Source of the DNA: Poecilobothrus nobilitatus
Lineage: Eukaryota > Arthropoda > Insecta > Diptera > Dolichopodidae
Direction of reading: 5' to 3'
Length of the DNA: 64,000 nucleotides
Assembly: GCA_947095535.1 (NCBI GenBank)
Contig: OX352773.1
Span: 270,870,515-270,934,514 of the forward strand
The stretch's first letter is position 1, and the number at the start of each line of letters is the position of its first letter. The notes below the pieces were generated by a model, which was given only the letters and a program-made list of their open reading frames with translations, was not told where the DNA came from and made no database searches. This document shows positions 37,370-48,522 of the stretch, piece after piece. A program made the translations under genes and the position numbers.

Positions 37370-38136
37370 AAAGCCCGTCATACGACGGGTATAAGTAGAA
37401 AAATATAGCTTTTGTGAAAGTTTCCTCAGTTTTATGAACAATTTAATTTTAGTAAATTTATTCAAATACTTATATGTATTATATTTCGATATTGATAAAT
37501 GTAAAATTTATTGCTAAAGTGTTTTAAATAATGAAAAACCTCAATGATGCTGTGAAGTAGTTTCTTTCAAAAATGTAATAAAAATGATTATTTAATAAAT
37601 CTCATCTCTTGTAAATTTCTTTGTCAAGCTTTGGATTAAAAAACCAAAGGTTGGATTAAAAACCAATGGTAAATAAATTTTTGCCAATAGTAACAAAAAT
37701 TTTCGCTTCGAAAAAAATACAGTATCAAACTTTATAATTTTGAAACTAAACTACACTGATCTGATGCATTTACCTAATTATAATATATAGTACACTTTTT
37801 ATATTTTTCTATGGTTGCCATAGCAAATGCTTCAAAACTTTCTTTGTTATATTTTTCAAACAAATTTTTACTCTATCCGTAATAATATTCTGTCTCTTTA
37901 TCTATCGCTTTCTCTACAAAATCTTCACACCGTAAGTTTTACGCACCTTTTATGTAAAACAATAAAAATTGACTGTGCATATAATGTTGAAGTTTTAGAA
38001 AATAAAAATCATAAAAGAAGCATAAAATTAAGAAAATGTTACATATTCAAAATTTAATTGAAAATTGTGATTTTATAATTTAAATTGCGCTCCTTTAAAA
38101 GCTTTGGTTTTACGCACCGCTTTATTTTTTTATAAT

Positions 38137-38833
38137 TTCTACTTAAAAATGCAACTCTTTAAAAACTTTGATTTAAGCACTGCTTTGTTTTTTCATTCTT
38201 TTTATAGCATAACATTTTAATTCTTTTTTTCTATCTGTTATGTACCTAAATATCAGATGTACGTTTCTTTCTTTTCATAGCATAACATTTAATATTTCTT
38301 TTTTCTATCTGTTATGTACGTAAATATCAGAGGTATGTTTTTTTTATTTAAAATCATAACATTTTAATAGTTCTTTTTTTCTTTAAAAATATTTAAAAAC
38401 AGTCAAAGTAACATTTTTTATTCTCTTTTTTTTTCTATTCGTTTTTATTTTTCTTCGCAGTATTACATTTATTTTTTTTTTGTTTTCTGTTATTTACGTA
38501 CGCTAAGTATTTCTTTTATTTTTTTTAAATATTAAATTTATACATCAGACTATTTAAAAAATATAAATTATAACCTATAGAACATTTTGAATTTTTTTTT
38601 GTTCGTTTATGTTTACCGTCCATTCATTCATATTAATAACTGTTGCCTATACAAAAAATAATAAATCTATAATAAATCTAATATATGTATACCCATATTT
38701 TTATTCATATATCTATATTATGGGCTAAACTTCTGATTCGAAATTTGTACTATATTATGGCAAAATTTTTAAAAAATTAAGAAAATGTTACTTAGCAAAA
38801 TTTAAATAAAAATATTATTGCAATTTTATAATG
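38137..38833. repeat. tandem repeat unit 1 (about 697 bp)
   Basis: Begins at TTCTACTTAAAAAT and runs to the next copy of that anchor at 38834. Inside are about 73-bp sub-repeats built on TAGCATAACATTT and CTATCTGTTATGTAC (at about 38204 and 38277). Also contains TTTACCGTCCATTCATTCAT and TATTATGGGCTAAACTTCTG, both found in unit 2. Confidence 0.85.
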
Positions 38834-39520
38834 TTCTACTTAAAAATCCGAACCTTTAAAAACTTTGATTTATACACTGCCTTGTTTTTTCTTTCCTTTC
38901 ATAGCATAACATTTTGATATTTCTTTTTTTCTATCTGTTATGTACCTCAATATCAGATGGACTTTTCGTTCTTTTCATAGCATAACATTTTTTTTTTCCT
39001 TTTTCTATCTGTTATGTAGGTACGTAAATATCAGACGTATGTTTTTTTTCTTTTAAAATCATAACATTTTAATAGTTCTTTTTTTTTTCTTTAAAAATAT
39101 TTAAAAACAATCAAAGTAACATTTTTGTTCTCTTTTTTTTCTATTCGTTTTTATTTTTCTTCGCAGTATTACATTTTACTTTTTTTTTTTTGTTTTCTGT
39201 TATTTTTTTTAAATATTAAAATTATACATCAGTCTATTTAAAAAATATAAATTATAACCTATAGAACATTCTGAATTTTTTTTTTGTTCGTTTATGTTTA
39301 CCGTCCATTCATTCATATAAATAACTGTTGCCTATATAAAAAATAATAAATCTATAATAAATCTAATATATGTATACCCATATTTTTATTCATATATATC
39401 TATATTATGGGCTAAACTTCTGATTCTAAAATTGTACTATATTATGGCAAAATTTTTAAAAAATTAAGAAAATGTTACTTAGCAAAATTTAAATAAAAAT
39501 ATTATTGCAATTTTATAATG
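38834..39520. repeat. tandem repeat unit 2 (about 687 bp)
   Basis: Same order of blocks as unit 1 with small indels, for example the loss of the ACGTACGCTAAG stretch present near 38496 in unit 1. Divergence from unit 1 is a few percent by eye. Its last 140 bases (from 39381) belong also to the 370-bp duplicated segment that follows. Confidence 0.85.
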
Positions 39521-39750
39521 TTCTACTTAAAAATACGACCCTCTAAAAACTTTGATTTATACACTGCCTTGTTTTTTCTTTCATTTCATAGCATAACATT
39601 ATAATATTTATTGTTTTCTATCTGTTATATGGGTAAATATCAGATGTACGTTTCTTTCTTTTCATAGTATAACATTTGTTAAATTAACATTTAACATAAC
39701 AGTAGGGCACGCTACTCAGCAGCAGCAACTTGTCTTTTATTATATTTAGA
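39381..39750. repeat. 370-bp tandem duplication, first copy
   Basis: From TATTTTTATTCATATATATC to TTTTATTATATTTAGA. Comparing line by line with 39751-40120 I find no difference. It contains the end of a 690-bp unit plus the start of another, cut after the second sub-repeat, then AACAGTAGGGCACGCTACTC and AGCAGCAGCAACTTG. Confidence 0.92.
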
Positions 39751-40120
39751 TATTTTTATTCATATATATCTATATTATGGGCTAAACTTCTGATTCTAAA
39801 ATTGTACTATATTATGGCAAAATTTTTAAAAAATTAAGAAAATGTTACTTAGCAAAATTTAAATAAAAATATTATTGCAATTTTATAATGTTCTACTTAA
39901 AAATACGACCCTCTAAAAACTTTGATTTATACACTGCCTTGTTTTTTCTTTCATTTCATAGCATAACATTATAATATTTATTGTTTTCTATCTGTTATAT
40001 GGGTAAATATCAGATGTACGTTTCTTTCTTTTCATAGTATAACATTTGTTAAATTAACATTTAACATAACAGTAGGGCACGCTACTCAGCAGCAGCAACT
40101 TGTCTTTTATTATATTTAGA
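39751..40120. repeat. 370-bp tandem duplication, second copy
   Basis: Identical to 39381-39750 as far as I can read. After it the sequence continues TAGTTAGAATAAATT, which is unique. Confidence 0.92.
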
Positions 40121-40232
40121 TAGTTAGAATAAATTAAAAATTCTCTGAATTTTTATACTTTGACACTATTTTTTTTTTATTTTTTTCCAAACTTAAGTTT
40201 TTAAATTCTTACAAATCATTTAACCGCATTAT

Positions 40233-40234
<2 letters not shown>

Positions 40235-40268
<34 letters not shown>
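40235..40268. repeat. (AT)n microsatellite
   Basis: Uninterrupted AT dinucleotide run of about 34 bases followed by GTATATATGTAC. Confidence 0.95.
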
Positions 40269-40276
<8 letters not shown>

Positions 40277-41469
40277 GTACATGTCAATATTTAACTTTTT
40301 AACCATCCATTTAACCATTTTATTCCATCAAAAGCCCATTGAGGTCACGTTTTTACTATATGCACATCATACTTAGTATTTCAATTAAAACAATGATTTC
40401 GTTTTTTTTTTAAAATCGCAATAAATTAATAAGATATGAATATGAATTGTAATATTGTGAATCACATATGAAATTTTTTTTTAAATATGAAGTAATTCAT
40501 TGGTTCTCGATAATAAAAAAAAAAAAGAAAATTAATTGGGATTATATTGGGAAAATTAATAATAATTTAAAAATGTTTCTAAATGTTTTTTTTTTTTTTT
40601 AATAAAATGGTATCTTACTTAAATAATACATGAAGTTTTTTAATTTAGAGATTAATTTAAAAGATTACAATCCTTTTTAAATATTTTCTCAGTTTATCTT
40701 TTGAAATAGCTGTTCACACCCGGAATATAGAATGGAATTGATTATACATGAACAAAAAATCAATATATAAAAAAACTATTATTACATCAGATCATAGATC
40801 GATTAATCAGCTCCGGTTAGGATGTATTGACGATTTACTTATTATATTTGCCTCTTAGTTATTGATTAAGTTCTTGAACTGAAGAAAAAGCTGCTAATGT
40901 GATCAAAAAGTACAAAAAAAAAAATTATTTTTCATCATAAAATAAAATAATCATTCATTTTAATAAGCACTTTAAATAAAATATTACTTTTTATTAAAAA
41001 TTATTTACAAATTTTTTTTTTTAAGAAGCATATATAGGTACATAATATCTTGTACCTATTTAACATAAAAAATAAAATATTTTTTTTGTTTTTAATATCT
41101 AAGTTTATTTTTCTATTATATTGTTGTGCCTGTTTTTTTTTTTTTCTTTACTTTATGGTATTCTTGAAATATTAATCGGATTTGCCTTGCGACTCTAAAA
41201 ATAAATCTAAAAAGCAGCTTTATTTTCCGAGGTTTTACATTATTTTGTATATTTATAATTATAAATTCATATATATTTACAAATATAAATTTATAATAAT
41301 TATATACCTATTCAAGCAATTCTCTTCCATCACTAATTATAAAACAAAATAAAAAGAACCCGTCAAATCAAATTCGAAATTAATTAAAACAACAACATTA
41401 AGCTTATATTAAAAGAAAAATAAAAATTTAAATATTGTAGTCAAACTTACAAAAAAGAAAGAAAAACGA
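40269..41469. other. AT-rich DNA, nothing recognised
   Basis: Unique A/T-rich sequence with poly-T at about 40587-40600 and 41132-41145. No gene or repeat noticed. Confidence 0.5.
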
Positions 41470-41790
41470 ATAAAATTTTTCTTGAATAGATTCAATTCTA
41501 TTCATGTAAATTTGATAGAAACGGGACCATACTTGACCAGCATATTCTAAGTTAAGTCTAACAAAACTACAGTATAAAGAGATTTAAGAGTATACGAATC
41601 CTTAAATTCTTTAAACAACCGTTTCACAAAGCCTGGCAATTAATTTGCTTTATGAATAGGTTCGTAATGTGCTTTAAAGTTCAATTTACTATCAAAGCCA
41701 ATACCAAGATCTTTTATGCAGTCGGTTCTAGTCAAATTGGAATTATTAATAGAATAAGTGACATTAAAATGATTAGATCGGCGTGAAAAA
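41470..41790 (-). pseudogene. LINE reverse-transcriptase C-terminal fragment (Jockey/CR1 type)
   Basis: On the minus strand: HFNVTYSINNSNLTRTDCIK then DLGIGFDSKLNFKAHYEPIH, the connection region, then an in-frame stop, VKRLFKEFKDSYTLKSLYT, and after a frameshift NLEYAGQVWSRFYQIYMNRI and ESIQEKF near 41480. The order (LG-x-x-FDSKL-x-F-x-x-H, K-x-F-x-D-x-YTLK-x-LY, LEY-x-x-x-VW, RIESIQ-x-KF) is typical for the end of Jockey/CR1-type reverse transcriptases. Both ends are truncated and it is dead. Confidence 0.82.
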
Positions 41791-43329
41791 ACCACAATGC
41801 TTTGCTATAGCTAAAATTTAGGATTTTTAATAATTTATATAATAAAATTTACAAAAGATAGAACAAAATTTTATTATTTATTTTTTTTTTAATTTTGATT
41901 CTACATTGAGTTTATAAAATTCTTAGCTAAAATATTTTTCGAGAATGGACAGGACGCACATTCTAAATGACAGGACGCACGCCATTTTTGACTAAGGCCT
42001 TCACAGCACCCCAGTGCAAGCAAATAAAGATTTTAAATAGATATGATTTATTCAGAAATTTTAAAAACATAAATCAAAATTTTGCAATCCAAAATTTTGC
42101 TTTTTTGAATTTTGCAATCCAGCGCAAATTATGACTAGAGAAAATTATGAAGTATATATGAATTTTTGAATATGAACAGAAGAATTTTTACAAAATATTA
42201 AAATTTTTATTTTAACAGTATTATAAAAATATTCATATATATACGTTACGTATATATTTATTTTAAGAAATAAAGTAACTGATTACTGAAAAAACTTTTA
42301 GTCATGGTTTTATTTCAAAAGTGCATCAAAAACGCACGAACTTTTACAAATAAAAGTTGTTTTTTTCAAGAATTCAAATTATAAAAATGTGTCGACTTTT
42401 TTATGTTCGTTTTCTATTATTAATAAAAAAAAATATATACATATAGATATATATTTATATTTAAGTCAACTAAAATATTACTTCATAATAAAAAAACAAT
42501 TAAAAAACTACAAAATGAATCCAAAACTGAACTAAAACTAAAAAACAAAAAAAAGAGAGTCATTAAATTTAATGAATGAGACCTAAATGACTAAAGAAGC
42601 AAAGAAACAACGCTTGAAAGCAAAAATTTTAAGTTTAAAAGTAAAATTGTATATCTACAATTAAATTATAATAAAAAAATATAATAAAAAACCCAAAAAA
42701 TTAAAATAATTTATTTAATATGTATGTACATACATGTGTGTATACCTAAACCGTTTACATATATCTATGTATATGGTAATAAGTACTTTTATTACTTCTA
42801 AATAGCTTTTTGATGATAAACCCAACAAAAAACTTAAAATTACACCAGCAATAATTAAAAATTTCAAATACGTATAGAATAATTTAGTACGTAATCAAGT
42901 AGGCACATTTTAATATTAATATCACTATATATATATATATATGTATATATTATTGTCATGCTATATATACTATCAGTGTCAGAATATAATATTGAATGTT
43001 TTTTTTAACTATTAATACAAAATAAAAAATAAAAAAATAAAATTAAGATGACTCAATGACGTGACCATTTTTATTTCAGGCATTAATTACAACAATTGCA
43101 TTTAAACCCACTGGTTTAAAAACAAATAATTTTTAACTACGAGTATTTTTTTAAATCGATTGTCCGTCCCTTAATTTGCATTAATAAAATAATCGATCCA
43201 CAAAATTAATTTTCATATAAAAAAAAAAAATAAACCGATAAAACAATCGAGTGTAAAACAACGAACGTTAACAATTTCTAAAGAGACTCAAACATTAATA
43301 TTTGTGCGTTGAAGAGGAGCGCTATGAGA
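41791..43329. other. AT-rich DNA with one short direct repeat
   Basis: GACAGGACGCAC occurs twice, about 20 bases apart (near 41948 and 41969), and ATTTTGCAATCCA recurs around 42078 and 42109. Elsewhere ordinary A/T-rich sequence including an ATGTACATACATGTGTG run at 42723-42740 and (TA)n near 42925-42950. Confidence 0.5.
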
Positions 43330-43640
43330 ACTATTCCTCTTTCAATGTGTAATATTTTAACTAACTAAAAACCACTTCTCTTGGAAAATTTAAAAGATGA
43401 TAAGATGTTAAAAAGATTTTACATCTATACAGAAAACCAGAACATCTAGCTGCATCTTTTGCTACAGTGATAATATGGTTGATCCAACTTAATGTTTGAT
43501 TAAGCTTCATGCCCAATATGTTTAGGTGACCAGTACGTTCGAAAACGACTCCTTGAAATGTTAAGAGAGTGGAATTAAAATCGACCTTGTTAATTTCCCC
43601 ACAGTAAGAAATTTTAGGCCGCCAGTTTGCTTTTTAATAT
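43330..43640 (-). pseudogene. LINE reverse-transcriptase fragment (family C)
   Basis: About 75 codons remain open on the minus strand: VDFNSTLLTFQGVVFERTGH, LNILGMKLNQTLSWINHI, ITVAKDAARCSGFLYRC and TSYHLLNF. These match the thumb/connection part of a Jockey-type reverse transcriptase and are close to the fragment at 8640-8830 (ILGLQLNQKMLWNEDI). No catalytic domain is retained. Upstream (to about 43700) a decayed continuation is likely. Confidence 0.78.
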
Positions 43641-43904
43641 TAACAAAATTCAAAAATGTCGAACCATTTTGTTTTGTTTAGAATTCCATTCAATTCAATG
43701 TGCTGTGGACATAATGAAAATGATCTACATAGCTCCTACTATTTTGTCTTTTCCAAGCATTAAGTTAAATTAATTTTAAATACACTGACAAATAAATAGA
43801 CTAGATACAAATAATAAACTTGAATGAGTGTGTAATCAAATATTTTTTTTTTTAGTGCATTTCCCTGCCACATAAATGTAACAAGTAAATTACACAGCCT
43901 TTCC

Positions 43905-44018
43905 TTTTCAGGCGTGGCTGTATATGTCGTAAGGGGGAATAACTCTTACGACGTGTGTGGGATTTGAACCTACACTCCCTCGGTATTTACAGCTACCCAC
44001 TAGGCCACCGACGCCCCA
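43905..44018 (-). repeat. tRNA-derived SINE head with body hairpin
   Basis: On the minus strand: GGGGCGTCGGTGGCCTAGTG, GGTAGCTG (A-box) and, after a short spacer, GTAGGTTCAAATCCCAC, a well-preserved T-arm with a B-box. Behind it an 8-bp inverted repeat, GTCGTAAG (43926-43933) and CTTACGAC (43945-43952), forms a body hairpin, then ACAGCCACGCCTG. The anticodon arm is too short for a real tRNA, so a SINE is the better reading. It is much more G+C-rich than its surroundings. Confidence 0.7.
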
Positions 44019-46797
44019 GTCAAATATTTAAAAATGATTTAATAATTCAAATTACAACCTTCACTAGCAGTTTAACTGCTGCTACTAAATAGAAATAAGG
44101 TTGTAATATTATGGATTCAAATAATATTATTTATTTCATTAAAGGTAATTACTGATAGCGTGAAAGGGAATTTTTTTTTTTTGTTTTTTTTATAGAATTT
44201 AAACAAAAATAAAAAATAAAAACTCTAATTTCCTTGCGTTAAATTGAAACTATTGAAACGTTTAAAATTGAGAATTGTCCGGTGAATTAGAACAAAACTG
44301 CCATGAAATGAAATAAAACTTAATGAACTGACTTAAAACTAACGAATATAGAAACACATTATCATATTTATATACATATACATAAATTATCTGCAAATAC
44401 ATAAGCTAATTTCAACAAATTTCAATCTATAGTAGTTAAAAAAAAATTTACCAATTGGAATTTGTTTGGTGTAACAAACAAACAAAAAAAAAATGTTTAA
44501 ATTGCATGACATTTTAACTTAAATGGTTTTAAACGGTCTTTTAAAAAAGAAATAAAAAAAAAACTTGCTAAAAAACTAAAAACTAAATGAATAATGAAAA
44601 AAAAAAATTCTGAACACGATTTTCTTTCGATTTTTATGCTAAATTTTGATGTGCTGTATTTTGAACCTTTCAGATTCTTTTGTATACAAAAAAGGTATCT
44701 TTCAAATAAATTTTAATGTTTATTCAGCTGCTCCATATTTAGTTTCAGAACTACTTAAATGTTTTTTTTTTTTTACTTTTATAGATATTTCATATGTGTA
44801 TGGTACGTTGTACGGTATTGGTGTTGGTTTACATTGATTAAAATTCGAAAATGAATTTTTTGATGACTTAAAAGTTTCTTTCTAATTTTAACTGGTAAAA
44901 TTATTTTTTTTTGTTTTTGTCATTGGACAATTTATTAGAGTTATGTTCAGCAATTAAGTGTTTTTCTTTATATAGAAAAGCTTTATATTAAAATTTAAAA
45001 TAGAATAATAAACTTTTGGAACTTAAATATAAAACAAGAAATTCTATGGCATTCCAAAGTAACCAGTATTTTTATATTCAATATCTTATATTCCTAATCT
45101 ATGTAAGTACTTGAGGAAAATATATATAAAATATATTAAAACAAATTTCTTATAGCTCATAACAAGTATCAGGGCAGGTAAGTTTTCAAAAAAAACTTCA
45201 GGGTAAATTTAGTTAACTTGTATTCATGCACTATACAAAATTTACTTATTACAAAAATCAATTAATCTTAATTGTACTCAATTTTACGTTTTAATAATTT
45301 CAAAACCACAATTATTGTAATTACAATTACAATTTGAACGATTTATAAAATTTAATTAATCAATTTTATATTTCATAATTTTCATTCATATTTTGTGATT
45401 TATTAAAGGGAATCCTATATTTAATTATCATTACACCCGTCAGATTTATTTATAAATATATAACAATTTCTTTATATTATACGTACTTTTAATATTAGTC
45501 TCAAGTGAATTAATATAAAAAACATAAATTCTCATTGAACTTAAGGAATTTATTGTAAATTTCTAAATAATTTAAATAAATTACAAATATACACATAATG
45601 TATATCTATACTGAAAAATGATTTACCCAGAATTGATAATTTTAAATTTTATTTAATTAAAATACTTTTTAACAGCCTCATTCAGTAAAAACGATTTCCA
45701 TTTTCCATATTTTATTTTAATAACAATAAGTAATCATTGTAATAAAATAATCATATATATATACATATATATATATACAATTACTTCTATTATACTTTTA
45801 TTTAACGATGACAAGCAATTTCTGTTTTTAAATATTTTTTTAAATTTTAAGTTCGTCTTTCGATTTGAAATTATTTAATTTAAAATTTACCAGAGTTTTT
45901 TTTTGTTCTATTTGAAAACAAAAGACTTCATTATTATTTAAATCTCCGCGGCTGCACACAACTAAAAAAATATGGATTTAGGGTAAAAAAAAAAAAAAAA
46001 AACAGTAAGAAAAATTTTGTGGATTAAAAAAAAGTATTAGTAGTCTTATACGATACGATACGTGTTTATTATTATTCTTTGTTTTAATTATTTTTAAATA
46101 TGAAACGCAAAAATTTAACCATAGATTAACTTTGTATAGGTATTATGGATATTATGAAAATAACTATACAGCAATATGTTATAATTTTAACAATACAAGT
46201 AATTATTTTAAAATTTATAATTAATCTTTGTTTAAATCTAAAATTTTCTTCTGCAGTATTGAAAAGAAATACTCGTACAGAAAGGAAAATTATATAATAT
46301 ATACGTACCTATATATTTTTTTTAATTTGTACAAAACTGTTGATAACTCCAAGTGATTGAAAAGTTTTATACTATATATATGCCAATTTCCAAAATTAAA
46401 AAATATTTCATAATAAGTTTTGGATGAGCACATATATAAGTATATAGATATATCGAATAAAATAAATTTAAAATAATATAAAAATTGAAAAAAAACCGTT
46501 AGAAAAATTAGTTATTTGGATAGTCACACTTTCGTCTATTTTAAGATAATCTCTATATTATAAAGAAATGTTATTAGCACAAACAAAAATATAATGCTAT
46601 GGAGCTTTAATTTTTGAATATTATTTGAAAAATATTTGGATAGGTGTTCAGGTTACAACAGGTGTTCAAAAATAGTGAATTTTCAGTTTTTCACCCCTTA
46701 TAGCTCCTAAGGGTCACTCCCCATACAATATTTTCTGACTAATAGTTAGTCAGTTTGGTTTGATAGTCAGAATAGTTTGATATAATAATATAACTTA
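44019..46797. other. AT-rich DNA, nothing recognised
   Basis: Unique A/T-rich sequence; (TA)n near 45755-45780 and poly-A near 45987-46002. The segment 46660-46797 (AGGTGTTCAGGTTACAACAG; CACCCCTTATAGCTCCTAAG) is less A/T-rich and may be the 5' part of the adjoining repeat A copy 3. Confidence 0.5.
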
Positions 46798-47221
46798 AAC
46801 CGTTTGCAAAATAGAAGGGGTTAAAAATTTTACAAAAATTGAGTTTCGCATAAAGATAAATGAAAATACCGTATAACAAAAGCATATTATATTATATACA
46901 TATTTGTAAAGCTAATAAAAAAACAGCTATCGTTTGGTGTTTTCAGATCGAAGATATACCATATATAACTTGTATTATAACAATTTACATATAGGGCTTT
47001 TTCGAACTTTGGGGGACTTAAAATCCATAACGAATGGGGCTACAGAAAAAAGTTGTTCCATAAAATTAATATGTTTGGGATGTCTATCCGTGGTTAAAAT
47101 TACATTTCCTATTTCAAACGGTGTAAAACTTTTGTAAATCCAGACAGACAGACACACAAGACAAACAGATAGAGAGACGAACAGAATGAAACTAATAGGC
47201 ATATTTTTTAAAATTTTTTTT
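46798..47221 (+). repeat. dispersed repeat A, copy 3
   Basis: GAGTTTCGCATAAAG, AAATACCGTATAAC, CAGCTATCGTTTGGTG, GGGGCTACAGAAAAAAGTTG, TATTTCAAACGGTGTAAAAC, CCAGACAGACAGACACAC and GAATGAAACTAATAGGCAT match copies 1 and 2 in order. The overlapping open frames at 46934-47137 and 46975-47202 lie inside the repeat on opposite strands and are not genes. Confidence 0.8.
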
Positions 47222-47990
47222 AAAATTTACTGAAAAGGGTGCTTTTGAATTAACAAGAATTTTCAATCCCAATACTTATAATACGTATTCATATTCGAGT
47301 ATCGAAACTTTCTAAAATATTCTGCCCTATAAATTAAATACATGTAATTAATTGGAATACTCGAATTTAAACCAAATTTAAGATTAGCGTATAGGTTTAT
47401 TTTAAAAAATAAAAAATAAACTGCAATAAATTATTACAAATAAAGAATTTTTTGCTACAAAAAGGAAAAACAAGGTTACTATTAACAAAGAAATGGTAAA
47501 ACTTTAAAAAACACGATACCACAAACCAAATACATATATTGAATATTTAAAAATGTTAATAGTTGTTTTTTAGTCTACTCCAAAACAGATTTTAAAGAAT
47601 TTAGCATAAAAATGTAATGCTGGGATTGTTTAAAATGTTAAGTAAAATGTTTTGGGTAAGTTTAGGAGCCGTGAATTTTTAGATTTATATTTTACAGATA
47701 TCAATATATGAACGTGAATGATTATATTAATTATTATATTTAGGTAAAAATAAAAAGTAAATTGTTATAAATTATTAACAACCACATATTTAAAAAATTT
47801 AAAAATCCTTAGAAGAACGAAATTAATAGTGCCATTCACATTTTTTAGAATTATTTACCGCAATGAATTATATTTTCAATAAATCTTGCATTAAAATTTT
47901 TAGAAAGTTTAGCTCAAAAAAAAAATAAATATGAATCTAACAATATATTAAAAATAATTATTAATTATTCATATTGAGTTAGAGTATATC
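47222..47990. other. AT-rich DNA, nothing recognised
   Basis: Unique A/T-rich sequence up to the hAT target site; no signal seen. Confidence 0.5.
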
Positions 47991-47998
47991 ATTCTGAT

Positions 47999-48514
47999 CA
48001 GGGCCGCCGCATAATGGTAGGCAGGTCGTGCATTGTAAAAGGAGTATAAGAGCGGCTTGTTAAAGAGGACGGCATTTCGAGAAAACAAAATATATAAGAG
48101 CAATAAAAAAAATATTTTAAACAAAAAAAATATATTTTGCTTTTTCTATATTTAAAATTTAAAATCGTTTTCATTTTCTAATACTTGATCATATATATAT
48201 CTAGTTTTTATTTTTAAATACTTATTGTACATTTAAATATAATATATGTGCATATATATAAAATTATTATATGCATATTAATTCTGAAGTTAAGCCGTAA
48301 CTCATAAAATTTTTTATTTGATGTAGGTTGCATTTAACATTTTATTTGAAATCGTTCTGCTTTAAATTCCAAACCTCAAAAAAGTAAAAGATTCGATTAT
48401 ATGATTTATAATCTTTCTATTGTTTTAAGAATATATCTTACAATACCAGTTTCAATCGCTTCAGGAGAAAGGAGTTTTTCCAAACTTAAAATAATAAAAA
48501 ATGCGGCGGCCCTG
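47999..48514 (+). mobile_element. hAT element derivative, 516 bp, intact ends and 8-bp target duplication
   Basis: Terminal inverted repeats CAGGGCCGCCGCAT (47999-48012, and reversed at 48501-48514) match perfectly over 14 bp and have the CAGGG start common in hAT elements. The element is flanked by an exact 8-bp duplication ATTCTGAT (47991-47998 and 48515-48522), the hAT hallmark. Inside is a relic of the transposase C-terminus (48400-48505) on the plus strand. It is far too short to be autonomous, so an outside transposase would have moved it. Perfect ends and duplication imply a fairly recent insertion. Confidence 0.95.
48400..48505 (+). pseudogene. hAT transposase dimerisation-domain relic
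   Basis: In one frame, 35 or so codons read IYNLSIVLRIYLTIPVSI then ASGERSFSKLKIIKN. This is the conserved 'LRI-L-TIPVS-ASAERSFSKLK-IK' motif of the hAT C-terminal dimerisation domain, with Gly in place of the usual Ala before Glu. No catalytic region or BED zinc finger remains. Confidence 0.88.
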
Positions 48515-48522
48515 ATTCTGAT

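Larger units (their letters stand above)
37370..40120. mobile_element. possible Helitron-like or composite element with internal tandem repeats
   Basis: The left border is marked by AAAGCCCGTCATACGACGGG, a 6-bp G+C stem with a 4-base loop (37376-37391) in otherwise A/T-rich DNA. The rest is a nested tandem-repeat block (38137-40120) ending in GGGCACGCTACTCAGCAGCA. Non-autonomous Helitron/helentron elements of flies can combine a G+C hairpin with central tandem repeats, but I see no helicase code and cannot define both ends. The frame 37827-38057 is random-looking. Confidence 0.25.

Noticed and set aside
46934..47202. Overlapping open frames on both strands
   Set aside because: Both lie in repeat A copy 3 and are not open in the other copies.
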